Source: Symsagittifera roscoffensis (taxonomy: Eukaryota > Xenacoelomorpha > Acoela > Convolutidae). Taken from it: DNA of 64,000 bases. Location: NCBI RefSeq assembly GCF_963678635.1, contig NC_087064.1:21066509-21130508 (forward strand). Reading direction: 5' to 3'. Position 1 is the stretch's first letter. The number at the start of each line of letters is the position of its first letter. The notes under the pieces are model-generated. The model saw nothing but the letters and a program-made list of their open reading frames with translations, was not told the origin of the DNA and searched no databases. This document shows, one piece after another, positions 46,801 to 57,620 of the stretch. A program made the translations under genes and the position numbers.

Positions 46801-49361
46801 GTTTAATAGGTTAAATGGGCAAGTGAACGGATATAAGACAATAAGTTAGACTCTGTGTATGAAATTGTTATCTGTTGAACTTTTTCATTCAGATCACGGT
46901 ACTTTTTCCGGGATAAGTTGATAGTGCCGCTGGATGCCTTCAAAATGTTGAACTTTTGATTGTAGGAATCTAGTTGAATTTTTTCGAGAAACGTATGTAT
47001 TGAAGGATGGCTGCCTTGAAACAAAGCGGTTACACCTAGATGCCACCCTTCAACTGCATTTGTGGTTCGGGCTAGACCACACACAGTATTTTGATAATGG
47101 TTCCAAAGAGAAATAGGAAAAAGTGTTTTTCGGCCAATCAAATCCCCTCTAATGTACGTTTTTTGGAAATAAGCAGTGAGCTCGTCTAATTTTTCGAGAT
47201 CGTTTTGTGAAATATCCAGTTTGGTTGCCACACTGCATATTTCCTCAATGACTAGGTCGAACCCGATTTCCACTTTTGACTCCGGCACAAAACTAAGCGC
47301 AGGAATCATATTCAGCGCTAAGACTAGCTCGCTGTTTGATTCGTACGTCTTTTTAAGGTCCAATTTGGATATTTTTCGCATAAAGCTCTGACACTTTAAA
47401 ACACTTTATCCAGACACTTTATCCAGCCCTCTAAAACTTTTCAAGGCGGTAGCCGCAAATTGTAAATGACCCGACCGACCTGGAATTATGATTTCCCTGT
47501 CGTCTCTGTACGAGTGGGACAACTCGGCACTGTCTGCCGGACTACCCGGAGACAGTTGAATCTCCCCCTCATCGTCCCCTATGTCGGGGGGTAACTCTAG
47601 AAGACTGGATGAGTCCTTGATCTGGTCTGACTCTCTGCTCACACCTGCATTTTCGTCTTTCTTAGAATCGGAGTCGCCTTCAGGCTGAAATTAGCTTTGT
47701 TTGATGCACCAATTTTAGACAAAAATACTTGGATTTAATATCAACTATTGATTGACTTTTATTTCTCCAAACAAGTACATATGACAACAAGGATAACCGG
47801 TTACTGTGCAAGTAGCACAGAATGTTCCGACCACAGTCTTAGAAAAATACAAAAACATTTTTTTTAAATTAGTGCCGTTGTTTTTCCGCATGGTTTTTTC
47901 CGAAAAATGAACTTCGGCATATTTGACAGTCATAGTAAAAAAAATTCGGAAAACAGTTTTTGAAGAAAATTGACTTGAAAAACAAAAATAAAACTGGAAA
48001 AAAAATTTAAACAAATTTTTTCAAACATTTCTGCAGAAATTTTTGGAATTTTTTACTACTTTTATTTGAGTACAACTAGGTTTTCATGGCTTATAGTAAG
48101 CTTAAACAAACTATTGTAAGACTACACGCTCACACCATATTACTTCGAAATTAGACCAAAAATCAAAAACTTCAAACCGGTTTTTCTCGACACTGAAAAA
48201 ACTTCTTAAAATTTTTTTTATGTCGTTCGAATCACGATTGCCAGAACTTTAATTTATATCACTCAACCCTTTCTGATATTTATTTGTGGTACCTGATTTT
48301 GCGTGGAAAACACAAAGAAAAATAGATAGCCGGTTACTGTGCAAGTAGCACAGAATGTTCCGACCACAGTCTTAAAAATAATCAGAAAAGTTTTTTCAAA
48401 ATGGTGTCATTTTTTTCTGCATGTTTTGATAAAAAGATCTGAACAAAACAAAATAGAATCTAAGCATATTTGAGAGCCATAGTAAAATAGGTCAATTGGA
48501 AAACAGTTTTTGACAAAAAATGACAAGGAAAACAAAAAAAAAAAACATTTTAAAAAATTTCAAAAACTTCAAAGTTTTTTTCAGAAATTTTTTTTGAGTT
48601 TTCAATTCTTTGATTCCCAAAATTGCACCAAAAACTACCTTTATTTTTGTTTAAGTCTTCGCGGCTAAAATTAAGCTTAAATAAGCTATTGTAAGCATAC
48701 ATTGTCGCCTTATTAGCTCAAAATTAGACCAAAAATCAAAAATTTTAAACCGGTTTTTTTCGGCAGAGAAAATTTCTTGAATTTTTTTAAATGTCGTTCG
48801 AATCACGACTGAAAGGGCTTCAATATGATATATCACTCAGCCCAGTCCGATGATTAATTGTGGTACCAAAATCAGCAAATAGTTAAACATATAATATTTA
48901 TCAATGACGTTTAGATTCTGGAGAGGATAGAGAAAGGGAGTTTCAAACTCCCACTGATGATAGCCTACGCAAATCTGGCAATATTTAACAAAACACAGAT
49001 TTAATTATTTCTGAATTCAAAATTATTTTGATCTAGATTGTCAGAAAAAGTGATATAATTCAAAGAGACAACGATAAGAACCGTCATATCTTTCGACTAG
49101 ATGCACAGCCATATTGAACTATTGCCGTAGCACCCTAGAAAAAAATTAAGAGAAAAAAACTTTAAAATTTCTCTTCTATTGATTCAATTTTGTCATAAAA
49201 AACAATATAGCTCAAAATGCTAGTCCGAGATATTAGTTTCTCACCGACAGAGGCTGTATGGACCCTAGTAGAAGCCCCTCGTCCATGTCATGCGACCTCT
49301 GCAGCACTTCTTTGGACACCCTAAGTGTCATGTCTCTATGACTCACCAGTGCCTCCAGCTG
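34871..49361 (-). CDS. Uncharacterised multi-exon host gene, 12 phased exons (C-terminal part)
   Basis: Minus-strand exons in transcript order: 49361-49245, 47684-47480, 45706-45632, 45550-45427, 38183-37803, 37551-37416, 36772-36678, 36365-36243, 35898-35787, 35542-35421, 35241-35181, 35023-34871 (stop TGA 34873-34871). All introns are GT-AG and every junction is in phase, which makes chance unlikely. Recognisable segments: an acidic/Ser-Pro exon (DDEGEIQLSPGSPADS), NPAEIWEEFLRRQ, a 127-residue exon rich in Lys/Arg/Ser (DFATLSEFYGRHGTAY), EVEFEPPILLIPG, NHPFFHVNERVVEKM, and a C-terminus with ARKKNIFTWNEAILG. No signal peptide or membrane span is visible, so it is probably cytosolic or nuclear and partly disordered. 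I do not recognise the family. The exon at 36772-36678 is also open in a second frame, but only the chosen frame joins both neighbours. The long introns contain mobile elements. Confidence 0.75.
37036..37220. repeat. Foldback SINE-like element with tRNA-Ser-like core
   Basis: Two inverted arms (about 37039-37083, gttgaggaggcggatgacact; and 37176-37220, agtgtcatccgcctcctca) flank a tRNA-like body at 37101-37168. On the minus strand the body shows A-box CGTGGCCAAGTCGATAAGACG, an anticodon region with TTGA, and B-box GGTTCAAATCC. It sits in the intron between the 37551-37416 and 36772-36678 exons. Mismatches in the stems argue against a functional tRNA. Confidence 0.65.
38205..38377. repeat. Direct repeat of about 170 bp, copy 1
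   Basis: atgttataatagtaaaagc through tctgtaattagctttat is repeated almost exactly at 39694-39864 in the same orientation. This copy begins about 20 bases from the acceptor of the large exon starting at 38183. The 1.3 kb between the copies is non-coding. This could be a terminal-repeat miniature element or a simple segmental duplication. Confidence 0.85.
39450..39690. repeat. GTTCCGAC-family repeat (reverse orientation)
   Basis: ttgttccgaccattgaaaat, gggaggaactttg, gtcaggtaccac and a downstream catcagaatg block match in order the blocks at 50820-50950 (gaccgttgagaatggggaggaactttg ... atcaggtaccaca ... catcggaatg), and in reverse complement the tail of the 57-kb copy. Confidence 0.65.
39694..39864. 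repeat. Direct repeat of about 170 bp, copy 2
   Basis: Near-identical partner of 38205-38377, including aggccgtgaaaacctatc, aacgtttccttggatatt and gcccgcaaaacatttaatg. The main difference is the length of one A run. Confidence 0.85.
40956..41026 (-). repeat. tRNA-derived SINE-like relic
   Basis: On the minus strand there is an A-box-like TGGTGAAGTGGTTA (41016-41003) and a B-box-like GGTCGGATGTTCGAGGCCC (40980-40962), with a plausible anticodon arm between. The G at the conserved B-box A and unmatched ends suggest a pseudogene or SINE head. Confidence 0.55.
41622..42600 (-). pseudogene. Unrecognised coding-like region, broken, partly duplicated
   Basis: A minus-strand frame from ATG 42600 (MDFLTDLNLIASSKAGHF) is open to a TAA at 42282-42280. 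The same frame continues open to about 42035 with acidic/polar sequence (GQNELSNEKEPDTLDNS). Two further overlapping frames between 41994 and 41622 have similar composition (SSGTVAFRTTFKKQNGS). An in-frame stop precedes the ATG. The first 90 codons recur at 44015-43728. The segment SFGNRPAKLWSKRAFNHW hints at a transposable-element zinc-finger-like region, but I cannot assign a family. It lies inside an intron of the long minus gene. Confidence 0.35.
42312..43725. repeat. 1.42-kb tandem duplication, copy 1
   Basis: Repeated head to tail at 43728-45148 with about 97% or higher identity by eye. Landmarks are ttccccattgcaattcctaggg, ccgcagtcggtatgcagac, cttcgaacatgcgacctcgag, tgccaccaaaagtggca and gcagcatggcagattgaac. 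It carries the start of the unrecognised minus ORF and a tRNA-like SINE piece. Confidence 0.93.
43040..43105 (-). repeat. tRNA-like SINE head (in duplication copy 1)
   Basis: On the minus strand, GTTTGTGGCCGAGAGGGC provides an A box and GGTCGCATGTTCGAAGCC a B box, with an anticodon arm between (TGAGATTCCAAATCTCGA forms a stem). It resembles a Ser/Leu-type tRNA with changed B box, so it is a SINE head or pseudogene. Repeated at 44469-44534. Confidence 0.6.
43728..45148. repeat. 1.42-kb tandem duplication, copy 2
   Basis: Partner of 42312-43725. Differences are single substitutions and small indels. A 9-base extra segment near 44208 changes the plus-strand frame there, and a 9-base loss occurs near 44855. 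Confidence 0.93.
44469..44534 (-). repeat. tRNA-like SINE head (in duplication copy 2)
   Basis: Same A-box and B-box sequence as the 43040-43105 copy, duplicated together with its surroundings. Confidence 0.6.
46088..46200. repeat. Degenerate AAGATCCC/AAGATACC short repeats
   Basis: aaaagatccc, ttaagatccc, gagaagatccc, aataagatacc, aaaagatacc and ataagatacc recur at irregular spacing of 12-25 bases. Looks like a decayed minisatellite. Confidence 0.6.
46561..46758. mobile_element. 198-bp MITE with perfect 16-bp terminal inverted repeats
   Basis: tttgatcaactttttt at 46561-46576 is the exact reverse complement of aaaaaagttgatcaaa at 46743-46758. The core is strikingly G+C-rich compared with all flanking DNA (ccccaacctagcgtcccgc, gttctccgggagggtgcaag). 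No coding frame is present. A target-site duplication is not obvious. It lies 45 bases from the end of the MULE transposase relic. Confidence 0.75.
46803..47381 (-). pseudogene. MULE-type transposase, C-terminal fragment (192 codons)
   Basis: The frame runs uninterrupted from 47381 to a stop at 46805-46803. It has the pattern of the C-terminal half of MULE transposases that travel with FLYWCH-type zinc fingers: MIPALSFVPESKV, then TAYFQKTYIRG, ISLWNHYQNTV, RTTNAVEGWH and FLEKIQLD. The DDE catalytic core upstream is missing. The fragment begins about 100 bases from the donor of the host exon at 47480, next to a tandem acactttatccag pair. It is an incomplete copy inside an intron and in the same orientation as the host gene. 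Confidence 0.75.
47785..48310. repeat. GTTCCGAC-family repeat, tandem copy 1
   Basis: ggttactgtgcaagtagcac, agaatgttccgaccacagtct, then gacagtcatagtaaa, aagcttaaa-aaactattgtaag, ccaaaaatcaaaa, tgtcgttcgaatcacga and gtggtacctgattttgc, in order, matched by 48330-48880. Non-coding, about 0.5 kb. Confidence 0.85.
48330..48880. repeat. GTTCCGAC-family repeat, tandem copy 2
   Basis: Immediately follows copy 1 after about 20 bases, same orientation. Starts with the same ggttactgtgcaagtagcac and ends at ttgtggtaccaaaatcag. Diverged by many small indels. Confidence 0.85.
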
Positions 49362-52300
49362 CTAAAGCCCAAAAAACAACAATCATGACAGCAATAATAA
49401 CTTATTTACTTTTTAAATACGTAAATTTAAATTCATCATTTTTTCAGATGAATAGAAGATGATGAGTTCCATAAAATCTAAAACTTTTCGGAATAAAACA
49501 ATGATTCAATACTGTTTTCTAAGACAACAAACCAAATGGTTAATGGTCAAAACTTGTCGTTCATTACATCATGAATCAGAAAAGGATCCAATTCGAATAA
49601 AGAAAAACGAGCAAAAGGAGCACCAAATAATCAGTTACGTTTTCAGTTTCCCAACGCAATGTCAAATCGTCTATAGTCAAAAAGGAATAAAGGATGAACT
49701 TTTGAGCAAACAAAGATATCAGAATTCGGATTTTCATGAACTTTGATGCACTCAACCCGCAGAAAAAATTAACACCAGAAATGTTTAAATTTTTTATTTT
49801 CCTTTTAACGAAAAAATGAATAAAATCAATAAAAAACACCTGTAGTTGATACTGGAAAGATTTGATTTCAGAGTTCGCTGTCTCTTGTACAATTTAGCAC
49901 AGGGGTATTATGGATTGAAGGTTAAAACATTTATGCTCGGTTTAACTTACGCTAAGGTTTCGATGCAGTATCGTCTTGTTTTCATTCCACCACTTGTGCA
50001 ACATGCGAACGTGACTGCTCACATTGCGTTCAGACTGGTCCCGCAACCTAAAATCCAAATTGAAAGAAAAATCTTTTGTAATGTCAAAATTTCGACTTTT
50101 TTCGATCCACAAACGCGAACAAAAACAAATTACAAGAAGCATCTCATGCGGGAGAAAAAAAGGACCCACTTTTCAAGAAATTGATTTTCTGATTATTCAG
50201 TGATCGAAAACATTTCTGCTATTTACAAACTATTCGGGCTAGATCAAACCAGTAGGCCAAAAAACTTCGATGAGGACAAGTCTTGAATCATTTGAAAGCG
50301 CTTTCAAAAAGGAGAGAAACTGAATCCTTAGCAAGGATTCCATCTTTGAAAAAATATATAAATTGGAACACTTTTATCATTTTTTTACAGAAGTTTGGAT
50401 GTGCGTGAAAACATACCAGCTAATAAATAATGTGTTTACTTGATTTTGAATTCATAGAAAATCAATTTGATTCACTATTTCGCAATACTAGAAAAAAAAT
50501 AACAGCAGAAATCAAGGTTGCTATGTATAGGCACTGTCATTGAAGATTAAAAACATTGAATCAACACAAAAATTGGCGAAATTGCAACAATTAGTAATCC
50601 TAAATATCCATTCAACATCGCTGTTTCATAGCTGATCATAATGGCACTTTTGTGAGCTGGATCATTGATGATCCATCTCTGATTTACCTCTGAAAAATTT
50701 GAACCATGAAATCATACTGAATCAGCTATGTAAGTTCAACCGGGCGAGGTTTTTCCAAAAAAAATACATTTAAATCCATACGCTTGCTTATCTTCTAACG
50801 TTGACTGCGTCGAAACAAACTTTTAATCTGACCGTTGAGAATGGGGAGGAACTTTGTATTTGGGTGTGTTTTAGTTTTTTCTTTTTTCCACGCAAAATCA
50901 GGTACCACAAACAGTCATCGGAATGGGTCGAGTGTTAAACCAAATTGTTCGAATCAGTTGTGATTCGAAAGCCATTAAAAAATTCTCAAAAAGTTGACCC
51001 AAACTAAAAACTTTTCGTTTCAAGTTCAATATCAAGAGTTTCGAATTTTTTAATAAGACTCCTCTTCTTGTTGTCAGATGTGTTTGTTGGTATATCTTCA
51101 AGTAGCTTTATTGAGTAGTTTCGTCAGCTGTTTCTCGTATTTTATGGGGTGCGTAGTTTCCTAATGTTCTTTTTTATGTTTTCTTACATTTCACTTCATC
51201 GTATCTTAATCGCCAAGAACGGTTTGAGTCAGTTAAAAAAAAACAGATCTCTTCTGCTCCTCAGCAAGCCGGCCCTCAAATGAGTGCTTAATGTATCTTT
51301 TCAGGTTTCGGGTGCAAACCATCTGAGGGCAAAAAACTCATTCCAATTTTAGTTCCATGGTAAGCAATTCCAAGATATCTCAAGTTTTTTGTACATTTTG
51401 ATCAGCGCTTTCACTTCTTGTGTTTTCCAGACTACCCAAATATTTTCATTAATACTTCTCTGAAGTTTTCATTCCTCTATAATGTTACCAGTTTCTTCAT
51501 TTTTTTTTCTATTTCCATTAAATTCCCATCACAGCCATCCCTTTCTTGTAGATCATTCGTTCCTACCATTATTGCATCTGTTTTAACGTTTTTGCTTTCT
51601 AAATCATTCAGTACATTTTGGCTGGCTTAAGCATTAAAACCAGATCTGTGACAGGGCACTACAATTGTATCTTTCAAATAACAGCCGTAAGGCGATCGAG
51701 TACCGATCTTTAAATAAAAGATATTTTATTTAGGCTTTAGGCTCAAAAAAATCTAAAATTACAAAAGGAACACCAATTTTGGACTATCCTTGTTAGCATT
51801 AAATTTATATTGAAACTTACTGCGCTTTTGGATAGCTCACGTTTTATGACGCTTCTCTCGCGTAAACATTGTTTTCGCGTAAGCATTTAAACTGTTCAAT
51901 GCGACCAGATAATTTCTTTTCAGATGTTAGCAATGAAAATTAAGTAAGGTAATTACTAGGGTCAACAGTTATTGAATAAAGGATATTGAAAAAGCGAAAG
52001 TGAGCCAGATCAGTTATTTAACAGCAGTAACACAGAAGCTCATACACAAAAAAAAATTGACGACTGATGCAGTATTGATGAATGGGGATTTTAAAAAAGC
52101 TTCGCGACAAACAAGTTTGATTTCTAGACGAAACACGTTTCGCAACGACAGCCAAGGGTGATTTTTGATTAAGTTTTTCAAGATACTGGCGCTTTCAATT
52201 AATTATCTGCATTGACTTTACAGGTTCAAACAAAAAATATTACAAAAAAAAGAAAATTTTGATTTCTTTGACAGGTAGCTCTTTTGACTCAGGTAGCTCC

Positions 52301-52373
52301 TTTGAAAAACTAAATCGGCATTGTTATAGCTCAAACGGAACTTACCAGCAAAGTTTTAAATCAACGTTTAAAT

Positions 52374-52652
52374 TTGTCAATTTTTTACGCTTGCGATAAT
52401 CAAGGATATTGCAACCGGGTACTAGATTTTTTCCCGTACCGAACTTCCACCACAGATTCGAGCGTACACGTAAACCACGTCCTCTGCATAGGTCATATGC
52501 ATAAAACAAATCAGTGTTATTTCATTTTAAGTCGATTCAAGATGATGGAACAGCGTGGTTTCAGTATGTCAAAAAGTTTCTTAAAAAATCCCAATTATAC
52601 AGAATGTTTTTTTTTTGCAAATTTTGACTTGACTGTGATGTCTACGAAATAG
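52374..52652 (+). other. Repeated open frame of the 2.1-kb unit, copy 1
   Basis: 92 codons containing IFYACDNQGYCNRVLDFF and VNHVLCIGHMHKTNQCYF. The corresponding frames at 54449-54745 and 56567-56932 are longer at the N-terminus (MELTSKVLNQRLN). Frame and most residues are kept in all three copies, but the right end drifts through indels in T runs, so selection is not demonstrated. No family recognised. Confidence 0.3.
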
Positions 52653-54448
52653 TGTGGCGACTGTCGCACAAAATTTAAAAGTCTTTCTGGATAGAAAAAT
52701 TTTGGGAAAAAATGTTTCGTATTTTGTTTTTCTGAAACGAGCGTCTATGTTTCTTTTGATCCAGCTCTCTTTTCGTTGTGTATCATTTTCATCTCTGATT
52801 TACCTCTGAAAAATTTGAACCATGAAATCATACTGAATCAGCTATGTAAGTTCAACCGGGTGAAGTTTTTCCAAAAAAAATACATTTAAATCCATACGCT
52901 TGCTTATCTTCTAACGTTGACTGCATCGAAACAAACTTTTAATCTGACCGTTGAGAATGGGGAGGAACTTTGTATTCGGGTGTGTTTTAGTTTTTTCTTT
53001 TTTCCACGCAAAATCAGGTACCACAAACAATCATCGGAATGGGTCGAGTGTTAAACCAAATTGTTCGAATCAGTTGTGATTCGAAAGCCATTAAAAAATT
53101 CTCAAAAAGTTGACCCAAACTAAAAACTTTTCGTTTCAAGTTCAATATCAAGAGTTTCGAATTTTTTAATTAGACTCCTCTTCTTGTTGTCAGATGTGTT
53201 TGTTGGTATATCTTCAAGTAGCTTTATTGAGTAGTTTCGTCAGCTGTTTCTCGTATTTTATGGGGTGCGTAGTTTCCTAATGTTCTTTTTTATGTTTTCT
53301 TACATTTCACTTCATCGTATCTTAATCGCCAAGAACGGTTTGAGTCAGTTAAAAAAAAACAGATCTCTTCTGCTCCTCAGCAAGCCGGCCCTCAAATGAG
53401 TGCTTAATGTATCTTTTCAGGTTTCGGGTGCAAACCATCTGAGGGCAAAAAACTCATTCCAATTTTAGTTCCATGGTAAGCAATTCCAAGATATCTCAAG
53501 TTTTTTGTACATTTTGATCAGCGCTTTCACTTCTTGTGTTTTCCAGACTACCCAAATATTTTCATTAATACTTCTCTGAAGTTTTCATTCCTCTATAATG
53601 TTACCAGTTTCTTCGTTTTTTTCTGTTTCAATTAAATTCCCATCACAGCCATCCCTTTCTTCTAGATCATTCGTTCCTACCATTATTGCAGCTGTTTTAA
53701 CGTTTTTGCTTTCTAAATCATTCAGTACATTTTGGCTGGCTTAAGCATTAAAACCAGATCTGGGACAGGGCACCACAATTGTATCTTTCAAATAACAGCC
53801 GTAAGGCGATCGAGTACCGATCTTTAAATAAAAGATATTTTATTTAGGTTTTAGGCTCAAAAAAATCCAAAATTACAAAAGGAACACCAATTTTGGACCA
53901 TCCTTGTTAGCATTAAATTTATATTGAAACTTACTGCGCTTTTGGATAGCTCACGTTTTATGACGCTTCTCTCGCGTAAACATTGTTTTCGCGTAAGCAT
54001 TTAAACTGTTCAATGCGACCAGATAATTTCTTTTCAGATGTTAGCAATGAAAATTAAGTAAGGTAATTACTAGGGTCCGAAGTTAATGAATAAAGGATAA
54101 TGAAAAAGTGAAAGTGAGCCAGATCAATTATTTAACAGCAGTAAAACAGAAGCTCATACACAAAAAAAATTGACGACTGATGCAGTATTGATGAATGGGG
54201 ATTTTAAAAAAGCTTCGCGACAAACAAGTTTGATTTCTAAACAAAACACGTTTCGCAACGACAGCCAAGTGTGATTTTTGATTACGTTTTCAAGATCCTG
54301 GCGCTTTCAATTAGTTATCTGCATTGACTTTACAGGTTCAAACATAAAATATTACAAAAAAAAAAGAAAATTTTGATTTCTTTGACAGGTAGCTCTTTTG
54401 ACTCAGGTAGCTCCTTTGAAAAACTAAATCGGCATTGTTATAGCTCAA

Positions 54449-54745
54449 ATGGAACTTACCAGCAAAGTTTTAAATCAACGTTTAAATTTGTCAGTTTTTT
54501 ACGCTTGCGATAATCAAGGATATTGCAACCGGGTACTAGATTTTTTCCCGTACCGAACTTCCACCACAGATTTCAGCGTACACGTAAACCACGTCCTCTG
54601 CATAGGTCATATGCATAAAACAAATCAGTGTTATTTCATTTTAAGTCGATTCAAGATGATGGAACAGCACAGTTTCAGTATGTCAAAAAGTTTCGAAAAA
54701 AATCCCAATTATACAGTAAGTTTTTTTTTGCAAATTTTGACTTGA
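54449..54745 (+). other. Repeated open frame of the 2.1-kb unit, copy 2
   Basis: 98 codons, starting MELTSKVLNQRLN. Nearly identical to the frame at 56567 until a T-run indel near 54720 changes the C-terminus. Possibly a chance frame carried by the repeat. Confidence 0.3.
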
Positions 54746-56566
54746 CTGTGATGTCTACGAAATATTGTGGCGACTGTCGCACAAAATTTAAAAGTCTGTT
54801 TTTTTCAGGTTAGAAAACTTTTGGGAAAAAATGTTTCGTATTTTGTTTTTCTGAAACGAGGGTCTATGTTTCTTTTGATCCAGCTCTCTTTACGTTGTGT
54901 ATCATTTTCATCTCTGATTTACCTCTGAAAAATTTGAACCATGAAATCATACTGAATCAGCTATGTAAGTTCAACCGGGCGATGTTTTTCCAAAAAATAC
55001 ATCTAAATCCATACGCTTGCTTATCTTCTTACGTTGACTGCATCGAAACAAACTTTTAATCTGACCGTTGAGAATGGGGAGGAACTTTGTATTCGGGTGT
55101 GTTTTAGTTTTTTCTTTTTTCCACGCAAAATCAGGTACCACAAACAATCATCGGAATGGGTCGAGTGTTAAACCAAATTGTTCGAATCAGTTGTGATTCG
55201 AAAGCCATTAAAAAATTCTCAAAAAGTTGACCCAAACTAAAAACTTTTCGTTTCAAGTTCAATATCAAGAGTTTCGAATTTTTTAATTAGACTCCTCTTC
55301 TTGTTGTCAGATGTGTTTGTTGGTATATCTTCAAGTAGCTTTATTGAGTAGTTTCGTCAGCTGTTTCTCGTATTTTATGGGGTGCGTAGTTTCCTAATGT
55401 TCTTTTTTATGTTTTCTTACATTTCACTTCATCGTATCTTAATCGCCAAGAACGGTTTGAGTCAGTTAAAAAAAAACAGATCTCTTCTGCTCCTCAGCAA
55501 GCCGGCCCTCAAATGAGTGCTTAATGTATCTTTTCAGGTTTCGGGTGCAAACCATCTGAGGGCAAAAAACTCATTCCAATTTTAGTTCCATGGTAAGCAA
55601 TTCCAAGATATCTCAAGTTTTTTGTACATTTTGATCAGCGCTTTCACTTCTTGTGTTTTCCAGACTACCCAAATATTTTCATTAATACTTCTCTGAAGTT
55701 TTCATTCCTCTATAATGTTACCAGTTTCTTCGTTTTTTTTCTGTTTCAATTAAATTCCCATCACAGCCATCCCTTTCTTCTAGATCATTCGTTCCTACCA
55801 TTATTGCAGCTGTTTTAACGTTTTTGCTTTCTAAATCATTCAGTACATTTTGGCTGGCTTAAGCATTAAAACCAGATCTGGGACAGGGCACCACAATTGT
55901 ATCTTTCAAATAACAGCCGTAAGGCGATCGAGTACCGATCTTTAAATAAAAGATATTTTATTTAGGTTTTAGGCTCAAAAAAATCTAAAATTACAAAAGA
56001 ACACCAATTTTAGACTATCCTTGTTAGCATTAAATTTATATTGAAACTTACTGCGCTTTTGGATAGCTCACGTTTTATGACGCTTCTCTCGCGTAAACAT
56101 TGTTTTCGCGTAAGCATTTAAACTGTTCAATGCGACCAGATAATTTCTTTTCAGATGTTAGCAATGAAAATTAAGTAAGGTAATTACTAGGGTCAACAGT
56201 TATTGAATAAAGGATATTGAAAAAGCGAAAGTGAGCCAGACCAGTTATTTAACAGCAGTAACACAGAAGCTCATACACAAAAAAATTGACGACTGATGCA
56301 GTATTGATGAATGGGGATTTTAAAAAAGCTTCGCGACAAACAAGTTTGATTTCTAAACGAAACACGTTTCGCAACGACAGCCAAGTGTGATTTTTGATTA
56401 AGTTTTTCAAGATCCTGGCGCTTTCAATTAATTATCTGCATTGACTTTACAGGTTCAAACATAAAACAATTACAAAAAAAAAAGAAAATTTTGATTTCTT
56501 TGACAGGTAGCTCTTTTGACTCAGGTAGCTCCTTTGAAAAACTAAATCGGCATTGTTATAGCTCAA

Positions 56567-56932
56567 ATGGAACTTACCAGCAAAGTTTTAAATCAACGTT
56601 TAAATTTGTCAGTTTTTTACGCTTGCGATAATCAAGGATATTGCAACCGGGTACTAGATTTTTTCCCGTACCGAACTTCCACCACAGATTTCAGCGTACA
56701 CGTAAACCACGTCCTCTGCATAGGTCATATGCATAAAACAAATCAGTGTTATTTCATTTTAAGTCGATTCAAGATGATGGAACAGCGTAGTTTCAGTTTG
56801 TCAAAAAGTTTCGAAAAAAAATCCCAATTATACAGAAATTTTTTTTTTGCAAATTTTGACTTGACTGTGATGTCTACGAATTATTGTGGCGACTGTCGCA
56901 CAAAATTTAAAAGTCTGTCTCTTTCTGGTTAG
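56567..56932 (+). other. Repeated open frame of the 2.1-kb unit, copy 3 (longest)
   Basis: 121 codons, the longest version. It has seven cysteines, including CDNQGYC and CGDC, which could suggest a metal-binding or secreted peptide, but no motif matches a family I know. Confidence 0.3.
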
Positions 56933-57129
56933 AAAACTTTTGGGAAAAAAATGTTTCGTATTTTGTTTTTCTGAAACGAGCGTCTATGTTTCTTTTGATC
57001 CAGCTCTCTTTTCGTTGTGTATCATTTTCATATCTGATAAATTTTCTGTAATAGGGTTATATTTATAAGCTTTCTGAGTTTTTTTCAGATTTTCTGTAAG
57101 TCATTCTTTGTGGCAATTGTTTGAAATTT

Positions 57130-57560
57130 TATTCTTTGTGGCAATTGTTTGCTAATTAAGCATATTTAGCAACAGTTTTCTTCGAAAAATGAAAAGAAAA
57201 TATTTTGGAAAAATCAGTAGAAAATTCCCAAGATAGCGCTAAAAAAACTTCGCAAACTAATTTTACTTAAGTAAAACTAAGTTTTCACAGCTTAAATGAA
57301 AAGATTATAGCCATAAATCAGACTAAGAATGAACGATTTGCAACCGGTTTATCTCGAAACTGAGAATTTTTAAATATCGTTCCAATCACGACTGAAAGGC
57401 CTTTATCCTATATAATCTCAACAAATTTTATTGATTATATTTTTGGCACCTGATTTTTCTGGGAAAAAAATTTTATAAAAGAAAAAAATTAAAACAGACC
57501 CGTAAGCGAAGTTTCTCCCCACTTTCAGTGGTCGGAACAATAATTCCGCTTTTCGACATA
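57130..57560. repeat. GTTCCGAC-family repeat (copy right of the tandem array)
   Basis: taagcatatt, gttttcacagctta, aaccggtttatctcgaaactga, tcgttccaatcacgactgaaagg, ttggcacctgatttttc, gcgaagtttctccccac and gtggtcggaacaata are the full ordered block set of the family. This is the best preserved 3' end. Confidence 0.75.
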
Positions 57561-57620
57561 TTGGCTTATGAACGAAAAACTTCGCACTTCATTCTTGCCA
57601 ATGCCTATCTAGTCTACCAC

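Larger units (their letters stand above)
50675..57030. repeat. Three-copy tandem array, unit about 2.12 kb
   Basis: Unit starts (atctctgatttacctctg) are at 50675, 52791 and 54910, and the array ends near 57030, giving spacings of 2116, 2119 and about 2120. Copies differ by scattered substitutions and small indels only. Each unit contains a GTTCCGAC-family fragment near its left end, an inverted cgcgtaaacattgttttcgcg motif, and near its right end a plus-strand open frame beginning with (S)VFYACDNQGYCNRVLDF. The array sits inside an 8.2-kb intron of the long minus gene. Confidence 0.93.

Noticed and set aside
49846-50184. 112-codon plus-strand ORF and its minus counterpart
   Set aside because: No motif, no splice context, and both strands are equally open, suggesting chance.
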